Shown here: piece after piece, positions 15,428 to 24,077 of the stretch
Numbering within the stretch: the first letter of the stretch is position 1
Layout of the letters: each line of letters opens with the position of its first letter
Assembly: GCF_000515335.1 (NCBI RefSeq)
Contig: NZ_KI911563.1
Location: 649,576 to 713,575, forward strand
Direction: 5' to 3'
DNA from: Cohnella panacarvi Gsoil 349
GTDB taxonomy: Bacteria; Bacillota; Bacilli; Paenibacillales; Paenibacillaceae
DNA: 64,000 nt
Program-made: the position numbers and the translations under genes
The notes under the pieces: generated by a model
What the model was told of the DNA's origin: nothing
The model's database searches: none
What the model saw: the letters and a program-made list of their open reading frames with translations, nothing else

Positions 15428-16195
15428 TTAAGCCATGATGACTTGAATACCGCGGGCTTCCAACTGGTCGACCGTCTCTTTGGCGACTTTGCGGTCGGTG
15501 ATGACAACGTCGACTTGATCGATCCCGGCGACGTGCGTGAACGCCTGCACGCCGAACTTGCTCGAATCCGCGAGCAGGATCACCTGTTCCGCGCGGCCGA
15601 TCATTTTCTCCTTGATGCGTGCCTGCAGCTCGTTCGATTCGCTGATGCCCCGGTCCAAGTGGACGCCTTTGCAAGAAAGGAATACTTTATCGACGTAATA
15701 CGCGTCGAGCGAGCGTTCCGCAAGCGGACCGACGAACGACAGCGACCGATGCGCGACGATGCCGCCGGAAGCGATCACTTCGATCTTCTCTTTGCCGCTC
15801 AGCTCGGTCGCGACCTTGATCGAGTTCGTGAGCACGGTCAGCTTCACGTCGGGAACGCTGCCCGCCATGTACCAAGCGGTCGTGCTCGCATCGAGCAGTA
15901 TCCGCTCGCCCGGCGAGATCAGCTTGATCGCCTCTTGCGCGATGCGCCGCTTCTCTTCCGCGTGCGTAATCTCGCGCTCCGCGTATGGAATCTCGGCATG
16001 CAGAAGCTGACCGTCCTTGACGCTGACCGCCCCGCCGTGGGATCGGCGCAGGCGCCCGCCCTGTTCGAGCTTATCCAGGTCGCGACGGATCGTCTCCTCC
16101 GTTACCCGGCACAGCTCGCTAAGCTCGGATACCCGAATGCTGCCTCTCTCATTAACTATCCCGACGATTTTCTCGTAGCGTTCCGCGACTAGCAT
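15428..16195 (-). CDS. rhaR: DeoR family regulator of the rhamnose operon
   Basis: A 255-residue DeoR-type repressor: helix-turn-helix at about 1-55 with the 'CRVTEETIRRDLDKLEQGGRLRRSHGGAV' signature split over the recognition helix, then a sugar-phosphate sensor domain ('DASTTAWYMA', 'TNSIKVATEL', 'SCKGVHLDRGISESNE', 'ADSSKFG'). In Bacillus subtilis the DeoR protein RhaR (YulB) represses the rhaEW-rhaR-rhaB-rhaM-rhaA operon and responds to L-rhamnulose 1-phosphate. Gene context here is the same set, so the assignment is by context plus family. Confidence 0.85.
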   Translation of the reverse strand: MLVAERYEKIVGIVNERGSIRVSELSELCRVTEETIRRDLDKLEQGGRLRRSHGGAVSVKDGQLLHAEIPYAEREITHAEEKRRIAQEAIKLISPGERILLDASTTAWYMAGSVPDVKLTVLTNSIKVATELSGKEKIEVIASGGIVAHRSLSFVGPLAERSLDAYYVDKVFLSCKGVHLDRGISESNELQARIKEKMIGRAEQVILLADSSKFGVQAFTHVAGIDQVDVVITDRKVAKETVDQLEARGIQVIMA

Positions 16196-16213
16196 TCCGT
16201 CTCTCTCCCTCGT

Positions 16214-17701
16214 TTAATCGTGCGCTAATTTCGTAACCGCAACGAACCGATCGTACGCCTCGCTCCAAGTCGGTCCGTCCTGCGGCTCGTAAGTCGCGAC
16301 CGGGAACGAATCCCGAATCGCCCGCCGCGCTTCCCAAATGTCCGCGAACGCGCCTTGAGCGATCCACTGGACCGCAAGGTTGCCGATCGCGCTGCCTTCC
16401 GCCGGACCGGCCCATACCGGTTTGCCGATCGCGTTCGCCGTCCATTGGCAGAGCAGCGTATTCTGAATACCGCCGCCAACCATATGCAACCCGTTGAACC
16501 GGTGCCCCGACAGCCGTTCCGTCATTCGCAATACATACCGATATTTTAACGCGAGACTTTCCATAATGCACCGTACGATTTGCGAGTGCGTCCGAGGAAG
16601 CTGTTGACCCGTTCTCCGGCAATAGTCCGCGATTCGCGACGGCATGTCGCCAGGCGGCAGGAACGTCTCGTCGTCCGGCTCGATGAACGCCTGGAACGCT
16701 TCCGCTTTCTCTGCCATGAGCACAAGCTCGGAGAACGAGTACGCGTGCCCTTCCCGTTCCCACTCCCGCCTGCATTCCTGCAAAATCCAAAGGCCCATAA
16801 TGTTCTTGAGCAATCGGAACGTGCCGTACGCGCCGCCTTCGTTCGTGAAGTTCAGCTTTTGCGTCATCTCGCCTATGACCGGCATGTCGACTTCCGTGCC
16901 CATTAACGACCAAGTACCGCAGCTTAAATAAGCGAAAGATCGCTCCAACGCGGGCACAGCCACGACCGCCGAGCCCGTATCGTGCTCCGCGACCGCAGTC
17001 ACGGGTATCGGCCCGACGCCGAGTTCCTCGCACACTGAAGCCCGCAATACGCCGGCATGGTCGCCGGGTTTAAGTGGCGCGCCGCCGAACCAAGACGCCG
17101 GGAGATCGAGCAGCTTCAACAATTCCGCGTCCCAACGGTCCGACACCGGATTGTATAGCTGCGTCGTCGTCGCGTTCGTGAACTCGTTGTGCATTTGCCC
17201 GGTTAGAAAGTAGCGAAGCAAGTCCGGGATCATGAGCATCCGGCTGCCTTCTTGGAGCAATGGAGAGTGTGCCGTCTTGAGCGCGTATAGCTGGAAAATC
17301 GTGTTGAATGGCAGAAATTGAATGCCCGTGCGCCCGAAAATAACGTTAGCGGGAACGCGAGTCAACAAGCTCTCCATCGCGCCTTCCGTATGCCGGTCGC
17401 GATAGTGGTACGGGTTGGCGAGCAGTTCGCCGCTCCGGCCGATGAAGCCGAAATCGACCGCCCAGGAATCGATGCCGATGCTCGCAGGCGTCACGCCTTG
17501 ATGCTTCGCTTTCAGCAGCCCTTGCTTGATCTCGTGATACAGCCGCAGAATGTCCCAGTGCAGACGGTCGCCTACCTGTACCGGATCGTTGGGGAAGCGG
17601 TGCAATTCTTCGACTTCGATCTTGCCTTCGTTCAAGCGGCCGAGCAGCGCCCTGCCGCTGCTCGCCCCCAGGTCGAATGCGATCATGCTGGACACTTGCA
17701 T
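16214..17701 (-). CDS. rhaB: Rhamnulokinase
   Basis: A 495-residue FGGY-family carbohydrate kinase that phosphorylates L-rhamnulose. Phosphate-binding motif 'FDLGASSGRALLG' near the start, 'GIDSWAVDFG' with the catalytic Asp, 'AEHDTGSAV' and the C-terminal 'VGGGIQNTLLCQWTANA' are all RhaB features. The exact start is uncertain. ATG 17716 overlaps the rhaA stop as TAATG but has no ribosome site; ATG 17701 directly abuts a GAGAGGGGG run; GTG 17695 is six bases from it. The ATG at 17701 is given as a compromise. Confidence 0.93.
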   Translation of the reverse strand: MQVSSMIAFDLGASSGRALLGRLNEGKIEVEELHRFPNDPVQVGDRLHWDILRLYHEIKQGLLKAKHQGVTPASIGIDSWAVDFGFIGRSGELLANPYHYRDRHTEGAMESLLTRVPANVIFGRTGIQFLPFNTIFQLYALKTAHSPLLQEGSRMLMIPDLLRYFLTGQMHNEFTNATTTQLYNPVSDRWDAELLKLLDLPASWFGGAPLKPGDHAGVLRASVCEELGVGPIPVTAVAEHDTGSAVVAVPALERSFAYLSCGTWSLMGTEVDMPVIGEMTQKLNFTNEGGAYGTFRLLKNIMGLWILQECRREWEREGHAYSFSELVLMAEKAEAFQAFIEPDDETFLPPGDMPSRIADYCRRTGQQLPRTHSQIVRCIMESLALKYRYVLRMTERLSGHRFNGLHMVGGGIQNTLLCQWTANAIGKPVWAGPAEGSAIGNLAVQWIAQGAFADIWEARRAIRDSFPVATYEPQDGPTWSEAYDRFVAVTKLAHD

Positions 17702-17715
17702 CCCCCTCTCGCGCA

Positions 17716-18984
17716 TTAATTGCCGCGTTTCGAAAGCACTTCGCGTTCGTAGGCTTTGACCTCTGCCAACCATTCTTCGCGAACCGGGACGCCTTGCGTG
17801 GCGCAATAGTAGTCCCATACCGCTCCGAACGGATACGATTTAAATTCCTCGGTTAACGCCAGACGCGTCGTATAGTCGCCATCGCGCTCCGCTTGCTTGA
17901 GCGCTTCGATCGGTTCGAGCATCGCGCGAAGCAGCGCTTTGATCGTGTTGCGCGTGCCGATAACCCATGCCGCTACGCGGTTAATGCTCGCATCGAAGAA
18001 GTCGAGGCCGATATGCGTAATGTCGAGCAATTCGCCGCGAACGAGCTCCCTGCCGATCTCGAGCAGCTCGTCGTCGAGCACGACGACGTGGTCGCTGTCC
18101 CAGCGCATCGGACGGCTGACGTGCAGCAGTATGCCGCTCGTGAACAACGACAGCGAGCTCAGCTTGTTCGAGATCACTTCCGTCGGATGGAAATGGCCGG
18201 CGTCCAGGCAGATCAGCTTATCGTTCCGAACGCCGTAGCCCATATAGAACTCATGGGAACCGACGACGAAGGCTTCCGAGCCGAGGCCGAACAGCTTGCT
18301 TTCCACGGCGTCCAGGTTGTGCGCCGGATTCAGCTCCTCCGAGAACACTTCGTCGAGCGCGGCTTTCAGACGCTTGCGCGGGCTTAGCCGGTCTGCCGGA
18401 ACGTCCTTGTAGCCGTCCGGAATCCAGACGTTCGTCACGCAGGTTTGTCCCAACTGCTCGCCGAAGTACGCGCCGATGCGGCGGGAAGCTTGGCAATGCC
18501 GAATCCAGAAGCCGCGGATTTCGTCATCCGGATGGCTGAGCGTCAGCCCGTCCCTCGACTTTTCATGCGAGAAGCACGTCGGATTGAAGTCCAGCCCGAG
18601 CCCCTGCTCTTTCGCCCATGCGACCCACTTCTCATAATGCTTCGGCTCAAGCCGATCGATCTCTACTTTGTCGTCCGTATCGGCGTATATCGCGTGCAGG
18701 TTCACTTTATGTTTGCCGGGAATGAGCGAGAACGCCTTCTCCAGGTCCGCGCGAAGCTCCTCCGGCGTGCGCGCCGCGCCAGGATAGTTGCCGGTGACGG
18801 AGATGCCGCCGGTCAAATCCTGGTCCCGGTTCAGGAATCCGCGCACGTCGTCGCCTTGCCAGCAGTGCATCGATATCTTAATCGCGTGGAGCTTGGCCAG
18901 TACTTGCTCCACGTCGATGCCGTGTTTCGCGTATTGCGCCTTGGCGGCATCGTAATTCGCCTTCAATTGTTGATTGTCGGACAT
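17716..18984 (-). CDS. rhaA: L-rhamnose isomerase
   Basis: A 422-residue RhaA that converts L-rhamnose to L-rhamnulose using two divalent metals. Family landmarks: '[16 protein letters not shown]' early, '[13 protein letters not shown]', '[19 protein letters not shown]' (metal ligands Asp/His) and '[14 protein letters not shown]'. Length is as in Bacillus YulE (424 aa). It lies between rhaEW (55-base gap) and rhaB on the same strand. Confidence 0.97.
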   Translation of the reverse strand: MSDNQQLKANYDAAKAQYAKHGIDVEQVLAKLHAIKISMHCWQGDDVRGFLNRDQDLTGGISVTGNYPGAARTPEELRADLEKAFSLIPGKHKVNLHAIYADTDDKVEIDRLEPKHYEKWVAWAKEQGLGLDFNPTCFSHEKSRDGLTLSHPDDEIRGFWIRHCQASRRIGAYFGEQLGQTCVTNVWIPDGYKDVPADRLSPRKRLKAALDEVFSEELNPAHNLDAVESKLFGLGSEAFVVGSHEFYMGYGVRNDKLICLDAGHFHPTEVISNKLSSLSLFTSGILLHVSRPMRWDSDHVVVLDDELLEIGRELVRGELLDITHIGLDFFDASINRVAAWVIGTRNTIKALLRAMLEPIEALKQAERDGDYTTRLALTEEFKSYPFGAVWDYYCATQGVPVREEWLAEVKAYEREVLSKRGN

Positions 18985-19039
18985 GCGCCTTACCCCCGTG
19001 TCGGTTCTGTTGAATCGGATAAACGACGACCCTTTGCTA

Positions 19040-21109
19040 TTATCGGGTGAACGCCGCAGGCACGCCGCCGTCGATCGTCAGCATGCAGCCCGTCGTTTTG
19101 TCTGCTTTCGAAGAAGCGAAGAACGCGATGCCTTCAGCGATGTCTTTAGGAAAAATGTTAACGAGCAACGTCGTCCGCTTCCGATAATACTCTTCCAATT
19201 GATCCGGCTCAATCCCGTAGGCGGCGGCACGTTCGTTACGCCAGTTGCCGTTCCAGATCGCCGAACCTTGCAGAATCGCGTCCGGGAGAATCGTATTGAC
19301 GCGAATGCCGAATTCGCCGCCTTCCGCCGCGATGCAACGGGCGAGGTGCGCTTCCAGCGCTTTAGCCGCACTGTACGCCGTCGCGTTCTTGCCGGCGTAG
19401 ACGGAGTTTTTGGAGCCGATGAATACCATGTTGCCGCCGATCGCTTGCTGCTTCATCAGCTTGAACGCTTCGCGGGCGACGAGGAAGTAGCCGGTGCCGA
19501 GCACGTTCATGTTCAGGTTCCATTCCTTGAGCGACGTCTCGTCGAACGGACTGGACGTGGCGAGACCCGCGTTGTTGACGATGATGTCGACGCCGCCGTA
19601 GACGAGCGCGGTTTCCGAGTAAGCCGCTTGCACCGCTTCTTCGCTCGTGACGTCCATCTTTACGGCAAGCGCGCGGTTCTCGCCGTACTTGGCGTTGATC
19701 TCCGCAGCGACTTTCTGCGCTCCTTCAAGGTTCAGGTCGGCCAGCACGACGTGCGCGCCTTCCGATACGAGGCGACGAGCCGTCTCGCTCCCGATGCCGC
19801 CTGCGCCGCCGGTAATGAAGGCGACTTTGCGGCTGAACTCGGCCTCCGGCGGAGCAAGGGAAAGCTTGTAAAGCTCCAGCGGCCAATATTCGACGTTGTA
19901 GGATTCGTTCTCGCTCAGCGACACGAAATGACCGAGCGCCGTAGCTCCGCGCATAACCGCGATCGCGCGGTGGTACAGCGCGCCGCTTACTTGCGACATC
20001 GCCCAGCTTTTGCCGGTATTGATCATGCCGACGCCAGGAATAAGGATGACGCGCGGCGCGGCTTCGAACATGACGTCGCCTTCGTTCTTATTGCGCGCGA
20101 AGTAGGCTTTGTAGTCTTCTTTGTATGCGGCGACGCCTTCTTTCAGCTTCTGCTTAAGGCCTTCGACGTCATCGGCGTTCGGCGTCCAGTCGATGAACAG
20201 CGGAACGACCTTCGTGTGTACGAGGTGGTCCGGGCAAGCAGCGCCGACTTGGGAAAGCTTCGCGGAATCATCGCCACCGACGAATTGTAATACGTCGTCC
20301 GCGTCGTCGAACGACAGGATCATTTTCTTCGCGTCGCTCACCGCGCCGCGCAGCGTCGGCATCACTTGCGAGACGATGCTTCTGCGAATGTCCGCAGGGA
20401 GCGCAGCGTGCTTCTGACCGCCGAACAGCTTCGCTTCGTTTACTCGAGCCTCGATGAACGCCTCCGCTTCGCTAATGATTCGAATCGTCTGCGCGTAGCA
20501 TTGCTCGCTCGTATCGCCCCACGTGACGAGACCGTGTTTCTCCATCAGTACGAGTTCGGCTTTCGGGTTGGCGAGGACGCTTTCGGCGATCATCTTGGAT
20601 AGCGCGAAGCCCGGGCGGATGTAAGGCACCCAGACGAATCGGTCGCCGAACATTTCCCGCGCGAGCGCTTTGCCGTTATCCGCGCAGCAAAGGCTGATGA
20701 TCGCGTCCGGATGCGTGTGATCCACGTGCTTGAACGGCAGGAACGCATGCAGCAACGTCTCGATCGAGGCGCGGGGATGCTTCGCGTCGATCATGCAGTT
20801 CGCGAGGTAGGCGACCATGTCCTCGTCGGACATTTCCGGTTTCTCGAACAGCGGACGGATATCGTCCATTCGCAAGCCCGTGAAATTGCCGGCTTTCATC
20901 GACGCGAGGTCGGAGCCGGAGCCTTTGACGTACATCACTTCGACGTCGCGGCCGCGAAAATCCTTCTCGATCGTCTTCGTCGACGTGTTGCCGCCGCCCC
21001 AGTTGCAGACGCGGCGATCCGCACCGATGATGTTCGATCGATAGACGAGCTGCTCCAGTCCGGATTGCAATTGCGATGCTTTCGATGATTCCCACGAGCT
21101 TTGTACCAC
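19040..21109 (-). CDS. rhaEW: Bifunctional rhamnulose-1-phosphate aldolase / L-lactaldehyde dehydrogenase
   Basis: A 689-residue fusion, exactly the length I recall for Bacillus subtilis YuxG/RhaEW. The N-terminal half is a class II (zinc) aldolase ('[10 protein letters not shown]', '[14 protein letters not shown]' with metal His) that splits L-rhamnulose 1-phosphate into DHAP and L-lactaldehyde. The C-terminal half is an SDR ('[12 protein letters not shown]', 'NNAG', 'YSAAKA') that oxidises L-lactaldehyde to L-lactate. The start is GTG 21109, seven bases after GGAGGG; an ATG far upstream (21232) would lie in the promoter. First gene of the rhamnose operon. Confidence 0.95.
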   Translation of the reverse strand: MVQSSWESSKASQLQSGLEQLVYRSNIIGADRRVCNWGGGNTSTKTIEKDFRGRDVEVMYVKGSGSDLASMKAGNFTGLRMDDIRPLFEKPEMSDEDMVAYLANCMIDAKHPRASIETLLHAFLPFKHVDHTHPDAIISLCCADNGKALAREMFGDRFVWVPYIRPGFALSKMIAESVLANPKAELVLMEKHGLVTWGDTSEQCYAQTIRIISEAEAFIEARVNEAKLFGGQKHAALPADIRRSIVSQVMPTLRGAVSDAKKMILSFDDADDVLQFVGGDDSAKLSQVGAACPDHLVHTKVVPLFIDWTPNADDVEGLKQKLKEGVAAYKEDYKAYFARNKNEGDVMFEAAPRVILIPGVGMINTGKSWAMSQVSGALYHRAIAVMRGATALGHFVSLSENESYNVEYWPLELYKLSLAPPEAEFSRKVAFITGGAGGIGSETARRLVSEGAHVVLADLNLEGAQKVAAEINAKYGENRALAVKMDVTSEEAVQAAYSETALVYGGVDIIVNNAGLATSSPFDETSLKEWNLNMNVLGTGYFLVAREAFKLMKQQAIGGNMVFIGSKNSVYAGKNATAYSAAKALEAHLARCIAAEGGEFGIRVNTILPDAILQGSAIWNGNWRNERAAAYGIEPDQLEEYYRKRTTLLVNIFPKDIAEGIAFFASSKADKTTGCMLTIDGGVPAAFTR

Positions 21110-21129
21110 GATATGTCCCTCCGAATGTG

Positions 21130-21195
21130 TTTGTTTATGATTGAAATTGATTGGTTTCAGTCTATCATATTTGTTTTTGTTTGAAAATAAAGAAA
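21130..21195 (-). promoter_or_regulatory. Candidate control region of the rhamnose operon
   Basis: AT-rich region directly before rhaEW. Minus strand holds CAAACAAAAACAAA and ATAAACAAACACA about 40 bases apart (direct repeats typical of DeoR-family sites), a TATGAT -10-like box near 21165, and an inverted repeat TGAAA-N8-TTTCA (21142-21159) that partly resembles a CcpA cre site. Assignments are tentative. Confidence 0.4.
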
Positions 21196-21300
21196 TCGGG
21201 CGCAAATAAAGATTTGTATCCTTCCGCTTCAAGCATGGGCTTGCAGCGGTAGAGTTACCAACACGGTAATTGGAGTAATCGTAATCACACGTATTTCACC

Positions 21301-21326
21301 AGCCCCGACTTGTTCGGGGCTTTTTT
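21301..21326 (+). terminator. Orphan plus-strand intrinsic terminator
   Basis: AGCCCCGA-cttgt-TCGGGGCT followed by TTTTTT. It points away from rhaEW and no plus-strand gene precedes it; about 130 bases of non-coding sequence lie between it and the rhaEW promoter. It may end a short untranslated RNA divergent from rhaEW. Confidence 0.8.
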
Positions 21327-21339
21327 GCGTTCAGATTGC

Positions 21340-21670
21340 CGAGTCCTGCAAATGCGCAGGTAAATTGCGCTAAATGCGCAATCAAGCTAACAATAGCTGT
21401 AAGAGTGCGGGTAATTCGTTTCGTACAACACCAGATTGATGTCATCACCGCGTAATGACTGTATACTTGCAGGAAGGGTCATTTAACGCGATTTACCAAG
21501 CTCGCAAACTGCATCATTGCAGGTCTTTCTTTCCACCTCAGTGGCGATTACCTGTGATAAATCCGTTCAAAAGTCTTATGAGGTTGTACGGTGCTGATTA
21601 TTTACATGAAATACCGTACAAAGTGTCATATGAGATTGTTTAGTACGGATAGTTTGCATGAAAAATCGAA
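21340..21670. repeat. Degenerate TGCA-type intergenic repeat, array C
   Basis: Palindromic cores CCTGCAAATGCGCAGG (21345-21360) and CTGCATCATTGCAGG (21509-21523), a partial copy TACTTGCAGG at 21464, and a second block at about 21570-21670 where two ~50-base units share ATGAG-TTGT, GTACGG, TTT-CATGAAA. The 21110-21717 gap holds the rha control region, the orphan terminator, this array and the glpX terminator; no protein gene was seen. Confidence 0.6.
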
Positions 21671-21673
21671 CAT

Positions 21674-21703
21674 AAAAAACCAGTCCCGCCTAAGCGGAAC
21701 TGG
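21674..21703 (-). terminator. Terminator of glpX
   Basis: Stem CCAGTCCCGCC/GGCGGAACTGG-type hairpin (21680-21703) followed by TTTTTT on the minus strand, 15 bases after the fructose-bisphosphatase stop. Confidence 0.9.
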
Positions 21704-21717
21704 CATTAGACCGCGCC

Positions 21718-22689
21718 TTACACCGACTGCTGCAGCAGAGCCTTATTCGGCAAGTAATGCAACGCCGTGATGCGGCGAATCGTGCGCGTCTTCGCGCGCA
21801 TGACGATCGAGTGCGTCTCCGCGCGATCGCCCTGCAGGTAGCGCACGCCGCCGAGAAATTCGCCCGGCGTGACGCCCGTCGCGACGAATATAACGTCGTC
21901 GCTGCCGACCATATCCTCCATCGTAAGCACTTTGTACGGATCCTCGATGCCCATTCGAATGCATCTGGCGTATTCCCTCGCGTCGGACGGCATGAGCCGG
22001 CCTTGGATTTCCCCGCCCAGGCATTTCAGAGCGGCGGCGGCGAGCACCCCTTCCGGCGCTCCCCCCGAACCGACGTACAGATCGATGCCGGTTTCCGCGA
22101 ACGCGGGCGCCATCGCCCCTGCCACGTCGCCGTCGGACAGGAATTTAATCCTTACCCCGGCTTTCCTCAGCGTCTTCACGACCGATTCGTGCCTGATCCG
22201 ATCCAGGATCATAACGGTCAGTTCGGGCACCTGCTTATCCAATATTTCCGCTGCCCGCGCAAGCGTAAGCTCTAACGGATCGGTGAGCTTCAGCCTGCCG
22301 ACGAGCGCGGGTCCGACCGCGAGCTTCTCCATATACATGTCCGGAGCGTGAAGCAGGTTACCTTTGCTTGCGACGGCAATGACGGACATCGCGTTGTTCA
22401 ATCCTCTCGCCACGATCTCCGTCCCTTCAAGCGGATCGACAGCAACGTCGACGTCCGGACCATTGCCGTTGCCGAGACGTTCGCCGATATACAGCATCGG
22501 AGCCTCGTCCATCTCCCCTTCCCCGATGACGACTTCCCCGCGGATTTCGACCGAATCGAACATTCTGCGCATCGCATTCGTCGCGGCTCCGTCCGCGTTG
22601 ATCTTATCCCCTCTGCCCATCCATGGCGCGGAAGCCAGTGCCGCCAGCTCGGTTACGCGAACGATTTCCAAAGCCAATTCCCTCTCCAT
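21718..22689 (-). CDS. glpX: Class II fructose-1,6-bisphosphatase
   Basis: A 323-residue GlpX-type phosphatase that hydrolyses fructose 1,6-bisphosphate in gluconeogenesis, relevant when cells grow on lactate. Motifs: 'GRGDKINADGAATNAMR' early, 'GEGEMDEAPML' and 'DVAVDPLEGTEI' (metal-binding DPxxGT), 'LYVGSGGAPEGVLAAAALKCLGGE' split over the catalytic loop. Length matches the family. It is a single-gene unit with its own promoter and terminator, next to but not in the rhamnose/lactate block. Confidence 0.95.
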   Translation of the reverse strand: MERELALEIVRVTELAALASAPWMGRGDKINADGAATNAMRRMFDSVEIRGEVVIGEGEMDEAPMLYIGERLGNGNGPDVDVAVDPLEGTEIVARGLNNAMSVIAVASKGNLLHAPDMYMEKLAVGPALVGRLKLTDPLELTLARAAEILDKQVPELTVMILDRIRHESVVKTLRKAGVRIKFLSDGDVAGAMAPAFAETGIDLYVGSGGAPEGVLAAAALKCLGGEIQGRLMPSDAREYARCIRMGIEDPYKVLTMEDMVGSDDVIFVATGVTPGEFLGGVRYLQGDRAETHSIVMRAKTRTIRRITALHYLPNKALLQQSV

Positions 22690-22723
22690 GAGAATCCCCC
22701 ATTCGGATCGCTAATATCTTTAT

Positions 22724-22752
22724 TGTATATCATATATTTATTTATGACACAA
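22724..22752 (-). promoter_or_regulatory. Promoter of glpX
   Basis: Minus strand TTGTGT (-35, 22747-22752), 17-base spacer, TATACA (-10, 22724-22729) in a strikingly AT-rich stretch, 35 bases before the start codon. Confidence 0.65.
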
Positions 22753-22803
22753 TATATAAATGATTTTCGCCTTATTTAATGTGTCTAATTAAGAGCGAAC
22801 AAC

Positions 22804-22833
22804 AAAAAAATCCCCCGGTGCTTTGCCGAGAGA
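22804..22833 (-). terminator. Terminator of the metallophosphoesterase gene
   Basis: Minus strand TCTCTCGG-N7-CCGGGGGA stem with several G-T pairs, followed by seven T. Confidence 0.75.
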
Positions 22834-22842
22834 TTCTTCCAT

Positions 22843-23991
22843 TTATTTGAAGTTCAAAGTCACTTGGATGATTTCAGACCTGCTTCCGACGCGGATCGGC
22901 GGCCCCCATAACCCGAAGCCCGAGGAGACGATCACGTGCATCGCATGTTTGCGCATATAGCCCCAATCCAGCTCGAAAACCCTTCTCGTGATCCAATGGT
23001 TCGGCGCGAATTGCCCGCGATGCGTATGCCCGCTCAACATGAGATCCACCCCGGCGTCGGCGGCTTGCTGGAACATCGTCGGCTGGTGGTCCAGCAGGAT
23101 GATCGGCTTCGTATGGTCCAATCCCTCTACGAGCTCGGCAACCGCCTTACGTCCTCCGAGCCGCGGCGATTCGGCCGTCTTGTCCTTGCGGCCGACGATA
23201 TAGAGCGAATCGGCGATTTCCTCCGTCTCGTCCTGTATGACGCGTATGCCGACCTTGCTCATTTCCTCGATATATTCGGGAATATGGCCGCCGTAATACT
23301 CATGGTTGCCCAGCACGGCGTACACGCCATGCTTTGCCCGAAGCCTTCCGAGCGTCTTGCTCATGTCGTTGCGCAGGAACGGCTCGATCGAATCGTCGAT
23401 CACGTCGCCGGGAAGCAAGATCAAATCCGGGTTCATCGCATCTACTCTTTCGACCAGCTTTCGCAAATGGCGATTGCCGATCACGTTGCCGAGATGGATG
23501 TCCGAAGCGACCGCGATCGTCCACGACTTCGCCGCGCCGCCTGCTTTGTCGATCTCGAGCTCGTACTGGCGAACGACCGGCGAGAACGCGTTGCGCGTAC
23601 CGACCGCGAGCAGCAGGACGAACAGGACGATAACGACGGCGCCTGCACCCTTGACGTACGCATCGACGTTGGCGCCTGCCGCATAAACCGCGAGACCCGC
23701 AACATCGGCGACCAAAGCAAAGATTACGGCCATCTCGAACAGAAAAATATAGTACGAACCGACGATTTTGAGCAGACGTCCGATGGGCGCTAGCGCCTTA
23801 GGCAGCTTGAACCTCGCAACGACGTAAGCGAAGGCGATCACGAACAAAACCGACCAGAACCATCCGGGAGAATACGGCAAATCCGTTGCATCCAACCATT
23901 CCGTCGCATTCCATCCGATAAACAGATTCAACGCGGCGAATGCCGATAATACAAGCGACAAAATGACGATAAAACGAGGATGAAAAGCCAT
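22843..23991 (-). CDS. Membrane metallophosphoesterase
   Basis: A 382-residue protein with four or five N-terminal membrane segments (to about residue 140) and a cytosolic or extracytosolic calcineurin-like phosphoesterase domain. Metal motifs are all present: 'ASDIHLG' (DxH), 'LPGDVIDD' (GDxxD), 'LGNHEYY' (GNHE), 'LLDHQP' and 'LSGHTHRGQ' (GHTH). Similar proteins in Bacillus (YkuE, YkoQ type) are linked to UDP-sugar or lipid turnover; the substrate here is unknown. ATG 23991 with GGGAG upstream was preferred to ATG 24012, which has no ribosome site. Confidence 0.9.
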   Translation of the reverse strand: MAFHPRFIVILSLVLSAFAALNLFIGWNATEWLDATDLPYSPGWFWSVLFVIAFAYVVARFKLPKALAPIGRLLKIVGSYYIFLFEMAVIFALVADVAGLAVYAAGANVDAYVKGAGAVVIVLFVLLLAVGTRNAFSPVVRQYELEIDKAGGAAKSWTIAVASDIHLGNVIGNRHLRKLVERVDAMNPDLILLPGDVIDDSIEPFLRNDMSKTLGRLRAKHGVYAVLGNHEYYGGHIPEYIEEMSKVGIRVIQDETEEIADSLYIVGRKDKTAESPRLGGRKAVAELVEGLDHTKPIILLDHQPTMFQQAADAGVDLMLSGHTHRGQFAPNHWITRRVFELDWGYMRKHAMHVIVSSGFGLWGPPIRVGSRSEIIQVTLNFK

Positions 23992-24077
23992 CGGCCGCGT
24001 GCTCCCTGCCATTTATCATTTAGCAACCATAATCTGCAAATATTATAGCACAGATAAGCGTCAGTTCTCGTATTCGG

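Noticed and set aside
21110..21232. N-terminal extension of rhaEW from ATG 21232
   Set aside because: The segment is AT-rich promoter DNA; GTG 21109 has a correctly spaced GGAGGG and gives the expected 689 aa.
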